From Clostridiales bacterium UBA1380 (lineage in GTDB: Bacteria; Bacillota; Clostridia; Oscillospirales; CAG-272): DNA of 10,005 nt. Both the position numbers and the translations under genes were made by a program. Under the pieces are notes generated by a model. That model had not been told where the DNA came from and made no database searches. It was given only the letters and a program-made list of their open reading frames with translations. The number at the start of each line of letters is the position of its first letter. Positions within the stretch are counted from its first letter, which is position 1. The stretch covers positions 5,987-15,991 of the forward strand of contig DBRA01000048.1 in the NCBI GenBank assembly GCA_002305445.1. The letters are read 5' to 3'. Below, in pieces: positions 7,034-10,005 of this stretch.

Positions 7034-7067
7034 GATTTTTACCCCATATCGTGTGCTTATTCTAAAT

Positions 7068-7096
7068 ATTATACATTTGCCGCCCGTCAATGTCAA
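7068..7096 (-). promoter_or_regulatory. Perfect consensus sigma-A-type promoter for the DUF2284 gene
   Basis: On the minus strand TTGACA (7096-7091), exactly 17 bases, then TATAAT (7073-7068). All twelve consensus bases match with ideal spacing. Transcription would start near 7061, leaving a leader of under 30 bases before the ATG at 7033. A second TTGACG overlaps just downstream of the -35. The 6-bp inverted repeat CGCCCG (7081-7086) / CGGGCG (7108-7113) flanks the -35 and could be an operator, but its presence by chance in GC-rich DNA is possible. Confidence 0.88.
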
Positions 7097-7153
7097 GTGC
7101 GCGGATCCGGGCGGTTCTGTGTAAAATGCCCGATAAAATCGCTGTGGTGCATA

Positions 7154-7183
7154 TTTACATTTTACGATGCCGTATGGTATAAT
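7154..7183 (+). promoter_or_regulatory. Promoter for the MFS transporter gene
   Basis: TTTACA (7154-7159), an 18-base spacer, then TATAAT (7178-7183) preceded by TGG, which gives an extended -10 (TGnTATAAT). It lies 45 bases before the transporter start and points away from the DUF2284 promoter. The two -10 boxes are about 104 bases apart, so a regulator bound between them could affect both genes. Confidence 0.8.
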
Positions 7184-7228
7184 TGTGTCTGTTTGCCGTC
7201 ACGGTGACTAAAACGGAGAAAAAGAAGA

Positions 7229-8422
7229 ATGCCGAAACTGACATTTAAGCATACCAAAGCCGCTTGCTACGCGGGTTACGTCTCGCAGGCTATCGTCAAC
7301 AACCTCGCGCCGCTGCTTTTCATAACGTTCGGGCGCGAATACGGAATAGGCCTCGGGCGCATAGCCGCGCTAATATCGATCAACTTCACGATACAGATAC
7401 TCGTCGATATGTTGGCAGCCGTCTTTGTCGACCGCATCGGATGGCGCGTCTGCGTCGTCGCGGCGCATCTTTTCAGCGGGCTCGGCCTTGTCGGCATGAG
7501 CATCCTGCCCGACCTGACGCCCGACCCGTTCGTCGGCCTTGCGATAGCCTGCGGCACGTACGCGTTAGGCGGAGGTTTAATCGAGGTAATCATCAGCCCG
7601 ATCGTCGAGGCGTGCCCGTCCGACAACAAGGCGGCGGCGATGGCGCTTATGCATTCGTCGTACTGCTGGGGGCAGGCGGGCGTCATCGCGCTGTCGACGC
7701 TGTGGTTTTTTATCTTCGGCGTGGACAGCTGGAGAACACTGGCGCTCGTCTGGGCGCTCATACCGCTCGCGGACGCGGCGTTTTTCTGCTTCGTTCCGAT
7801 ACGAACGCTCGCCGAAGAGGGCAGAAGCACTGTAAACATAGGCGGCCTTTTCAAAATCGGCCGCTTCTGGGTGCTGCTTCTGCTTATGACATGCGCGGGC
7901 GCGTCGGAGCTGGCGATGAGCCAGTGGGCGTCGGCGTTCGCCGAAGCCGGCCTCGGCGTAACAAAGGCGGTCGGCGACCTTGCAGGCCCCTGCGCCTTCG
8001 CGATCTTCATGGGCATCTCGCGAACCCTGTTCGCCGCGTTCGGCTCGCGCCTTGAGCTGCGCAGCGTCATAGCGACGAGCTCGCTTATCTGCGTCTGCGG
8101 CTATGCGCTGTCCGCGTTCGCGCCCAACCCGGCGATATCGCTCGCCGGCTGCGGCATAATAGGCTTCTCCGTCGGCGTCATGTGGCCCGGAACGTACAGC
8201 GTCGCGTCGCGCATCATACCGGGCGGCGGCGCGTCGATGTTCTCTATGCTGGCGCTCGCGGGCGATCTGGGCTGCATATTCGGGCCCGGCGTCGTGTCCG
8301 TGGTGTCCGGCGGCAGCGCCGACATGAGCTCCGGTTTAGCTGTCGCCGGCCTATTCCCGCTGATCATCGCGGCAGCGCTTTTCACGATGGTCGCGATAGA
8401 TAAAAAGAAGAAAGATTCGTAA
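7229..8422 (+). CDS. Major facilitator superfamily (MFS) transporter, substrate unknown
   Basis: 397-residue integral membrane protein with about twelve hydrophobic helices split by a more polar central loop near residues 190-210. The MFS motif A is visible as VDRIGWR (67-73) after the second helix. HSSYCWGQ in the first half resembles a motif I associate with FucP-like and related clostridial MFS carriers, which would suggest a sugar or other small organic solute, but the substrate cannot be read from sequence. Length is normal for a 12-helix MFS protein. The ATG at 7229 has ACGGAG 10 bases upstream and a good promoter before that. It ends with a Lys-rich tail (DKKKKDS) that should lie in the cytoplasm. 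It appears to be a single-gene transcript, closed by a terminator at 8491-8518. Confidence 0.9.
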   Translation: MPKLTFKHTKAACYAGYVSQAIVNNLAPLLFITFGREYGIGLGRIAALISINFTIQILVDMLAAVFVDRIGWRVCVVAAHLFSGLGLVGMSILPDLTPDPFVGLAIACGTYALGGGLIEVIISPIVEACPSDNKAAAMALMHSSYCWGQAGVIALSTLWFFIFGVDSWRTLALVWALIPLADAAFFCFVPIRTLAEEGRSTVNIGGLFKIGRFWVLLLLMTCAGASELAMSQWASAFAEAGLGVTKAVGDLAGPCAFAIFMGISRTLFAAFGSRLELRSVIATSSLICVCGYALSAFAPNPAISLAGCGIIGFSVGVMWPGTYSVASRIIPGGGASMFSMLALAGDLGCIFGPGVVSVVSGGSADMSSGLAVAGLFPLIIAAALFTMVAIDKKKKDS

Positions 8423-8423
8423 C

Positions 8424-8477
8424 CGGAAGCGCGCTCATGCGCCGAAGACTGTGAACGCGGTCCGGCGAACGCTTCCG
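8424..8477 (+). repeat. Inverted repeat downstream of the MFS gene
   Basis: CGGAAGCG (8424-8431) is exactly complementary to CGCTTCCG (8470-8477). A small inner GCGC-TCAT-GCGC (8431-8442) can form a second hairpin, sharing one base with the outer stem. The mRNA could thus fold into a branched structure between the stop codon and the terminator. No T run follows it, so it is not a terminator by itself. It may protect the transcript's 3' end. Confidence 0.45.
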
Positions 8478-8490
8478 ACGGCCGCAATAT

Positions 8491-8518
8491 AAAAGCCCCG
8501 CCGATACGGCGGGCTTTT
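8491..8518 (+). terminator. Rho-independent terminator of the MFS gene
   Basis: AAAAGCCCCGCC (8491-8502), loop GATAC, GGCGGGCTTTT (8508-8518), with one bulged C, followed by CGTTTTA. The stem is GC-rich with an A/T-rich base, so it could work on both strands, but only plus-strand genes flank it. It separates the transporter from the dCMP deaminase operon. Confidence 0.85.
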
Positions 8519-8539
8519 CGTTTTATAAGAGCGCGCGCC

Positions 8540-8568
8540 TTGATTTAATCATCCCGTTGTGATAAAAT
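8540..8568 (+). promoter_or_regulatory. Candidate promoter for dCMP deaminase and V-ATPase subunit A
   Basis: TTGATT (8540-8545), a 17-base spacer, then TAAAAT (8563-8568), 4 of 6 and 5 of 6 to consensus with ideal spacing. It sits just after the transporter's terminator and 33 bases before the deaminase ATG in an AT-rich patch. It is the only evident promoter before subunit A, so it may control the catalytic ATPase genes as well. Confidence 0.65.
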
Positions 8569-8601
8569 ATATTATTATTCTAATTTTACCGGAGCGGTGG
8601 T

Positions 8602-9093
8602 ATGGGTGCGAGAGTATCGAAGGAAAACTATTACTTGGATATAGCGCAGACGGTGTCGGAGCGTTCGACGTGCCTGCGCAAGCGGTACGGAGCCATCATT
8701 GTGAAAAACGACGTCATCGTGTCGACCGGGTACAACGGCGCGCCGAGAGGGCGGAAAAACTGCAACGACATCGGCATGTGCACGCGAGAGAAGCTCGGCA
8801 TACCGCGCGGCGAACGCTACGAGCTGTGCCGCAGCGTCCATTCCGAGGCGAACGCGATAATCGCCGCGCCGCGGCCGGAGATGCTCGGCGCGACGCTTTA
8901 CATGACGTGCACCGATCCCGCCGACGGCTCCGTCGTTGCGGGCACGAACTCGTGCATGATGTGCAAGCGGCTGATCATCAACGCCGGCATCGACACCGTC
9001 GTCATCAGGGACACGGCTGAAGATTACCGCGTTATCAAGGTCACGGACTGGATTGAGGACGACGATTCCGTTTCCGCGGCGTTCGGTTATTGA
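8602..9093 (+). CDS. Deoxycytidylate (dCMP) deaminase, ComEB-like
   Basis: 163-residue cytosolic zinc enzyme of the cytidine deaminase superfamily. It converts dCMP to dUMP, feeding thymidylate synthesis. The catalytic site shows as HSEAN (H80, E82) with SCMMC (C118, C121) completing the zinc ligands. STCLRKRYGAIIV and GYNGAPRG (43-50) are typical of dCMP deaminases and set it apart from free-cytidine enzymes. Additional cysteines C24, C54, C60 and C76 could form a second, structural zinc site as in the phage T4 enzyme. The family's usual Pro before the Cys pair is Ser here, which I believe is a tolerated variant. GGAG lies 7 bases before the ATG. The next gene, V-ATPase subunit A, begins 23 bases after its stop with no terminator between, so the two are likely co-transcribed. 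Confidence 0.92.
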   Translation: MGARVSKENYYLDIAQTVSERSTCLRKRYGAIIVKNDVIVSTGYNGAPRGRKNCNDIGMCTREKLGIPRGERYELCRSVHSEANAIIAAPRPEMLGATLYMTCTDPADGSVVAGTNSCMMCKRLIINAGIDTVVIRDTAEDYRVIKVTDWIEDDDSVSAAFGY

Positions 9094-9116
9094 AAGAACC
9101 GGGGGTGTGGTGTCTG

Positions 9117-10005
<889 letters not shown>

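Noticed and set aside
7034..7096. Longer N-terminus for the DUF2284 protein starting at 7096
   Set aside because: That ATG lies inside the -35 box of a perfect promoter, so it would be upstream of the transcript, and the extra 21 residues do not look like the family.
7276..8070. A 264-codon minus-strand open frame opposite the MFS gene
   Set aside because: It is antisense to a transporter with clear membrane helices and motif A, has no ribosome binding site I could see, and reads as low-quality Ser/Pro/Arg-rich sequence.

Overview
The window looks like chromosomal DNA from a GC-rich anaerobic member of the Bacillota, probably Clostridia. The signs are a V/A-type ATPase with bacterial-style subunits, a ComEB-like dCMP deaminase, a DUF2284 cysteine-rich protein, a secreted CotH protein carrying InlB-type and discoidin modules, strong GGAGG-type ribosome binding sites, and TTGACA/TATAAT promoters. 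The lineage is inferred from gene content, not from a marker gene. I saw no rRNA, tRNA, CRISPR array, insertion sequence or phage gene.

Left part, minus strand (read right to left): DUF2284 protein (7033-6518), secreted CotH-family protein (6425-3795), then V-ATPase subunits I (3753-1684), K (1687-1214), F (1217-936) and E (906-238), then an unfinished gene (182-1). I/K and K/F overlap by the four bases ATGA, so these genes are almost certainly translationally coupled. A good intrinsic terminator lies between E and the unfinished gene. That gene encodes tandem D-x-S-x-x-R hexapeptides near its N-terminus. Its place in the operon suggests the central-stalk subunit C, but its sequence does not confirm this.

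Right part, plus strand: an MFS transporter (7229-8422) followed by a hairpin terminator, then dCMP deaminase (8602-9093) and, 23 bases later, the start of V-ATPase catalytic subunit A (9117 to the window end). The 195-bp gap between DUF2284 and the transporter holds two divergent promoters. The minus-strand one is a perfect TTGACA-17-TATAAT.

How it fits together: the membrane and stalk genes (I, K, F, E) and the catalytic head (A, presumably followed by B and D) are transcribed away from each other. Four unrelated genes lie between them: CotH, DUF2284, MFS and dCMP deaminase. Clostridial V-ATPases are usually one co-directional cluster, so this is a split version. The CotH gene sits directly upstream of subunit I on the same strand with a 41-bp gap and no convincing terminator, so it may share a transcript with the ATPase genes. 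The most unusual points are the split locus, the CotH neighbour, the terminator-like element inside the ATPase block, and Ala-rich low-complexity insertions in several ATPase proteins.
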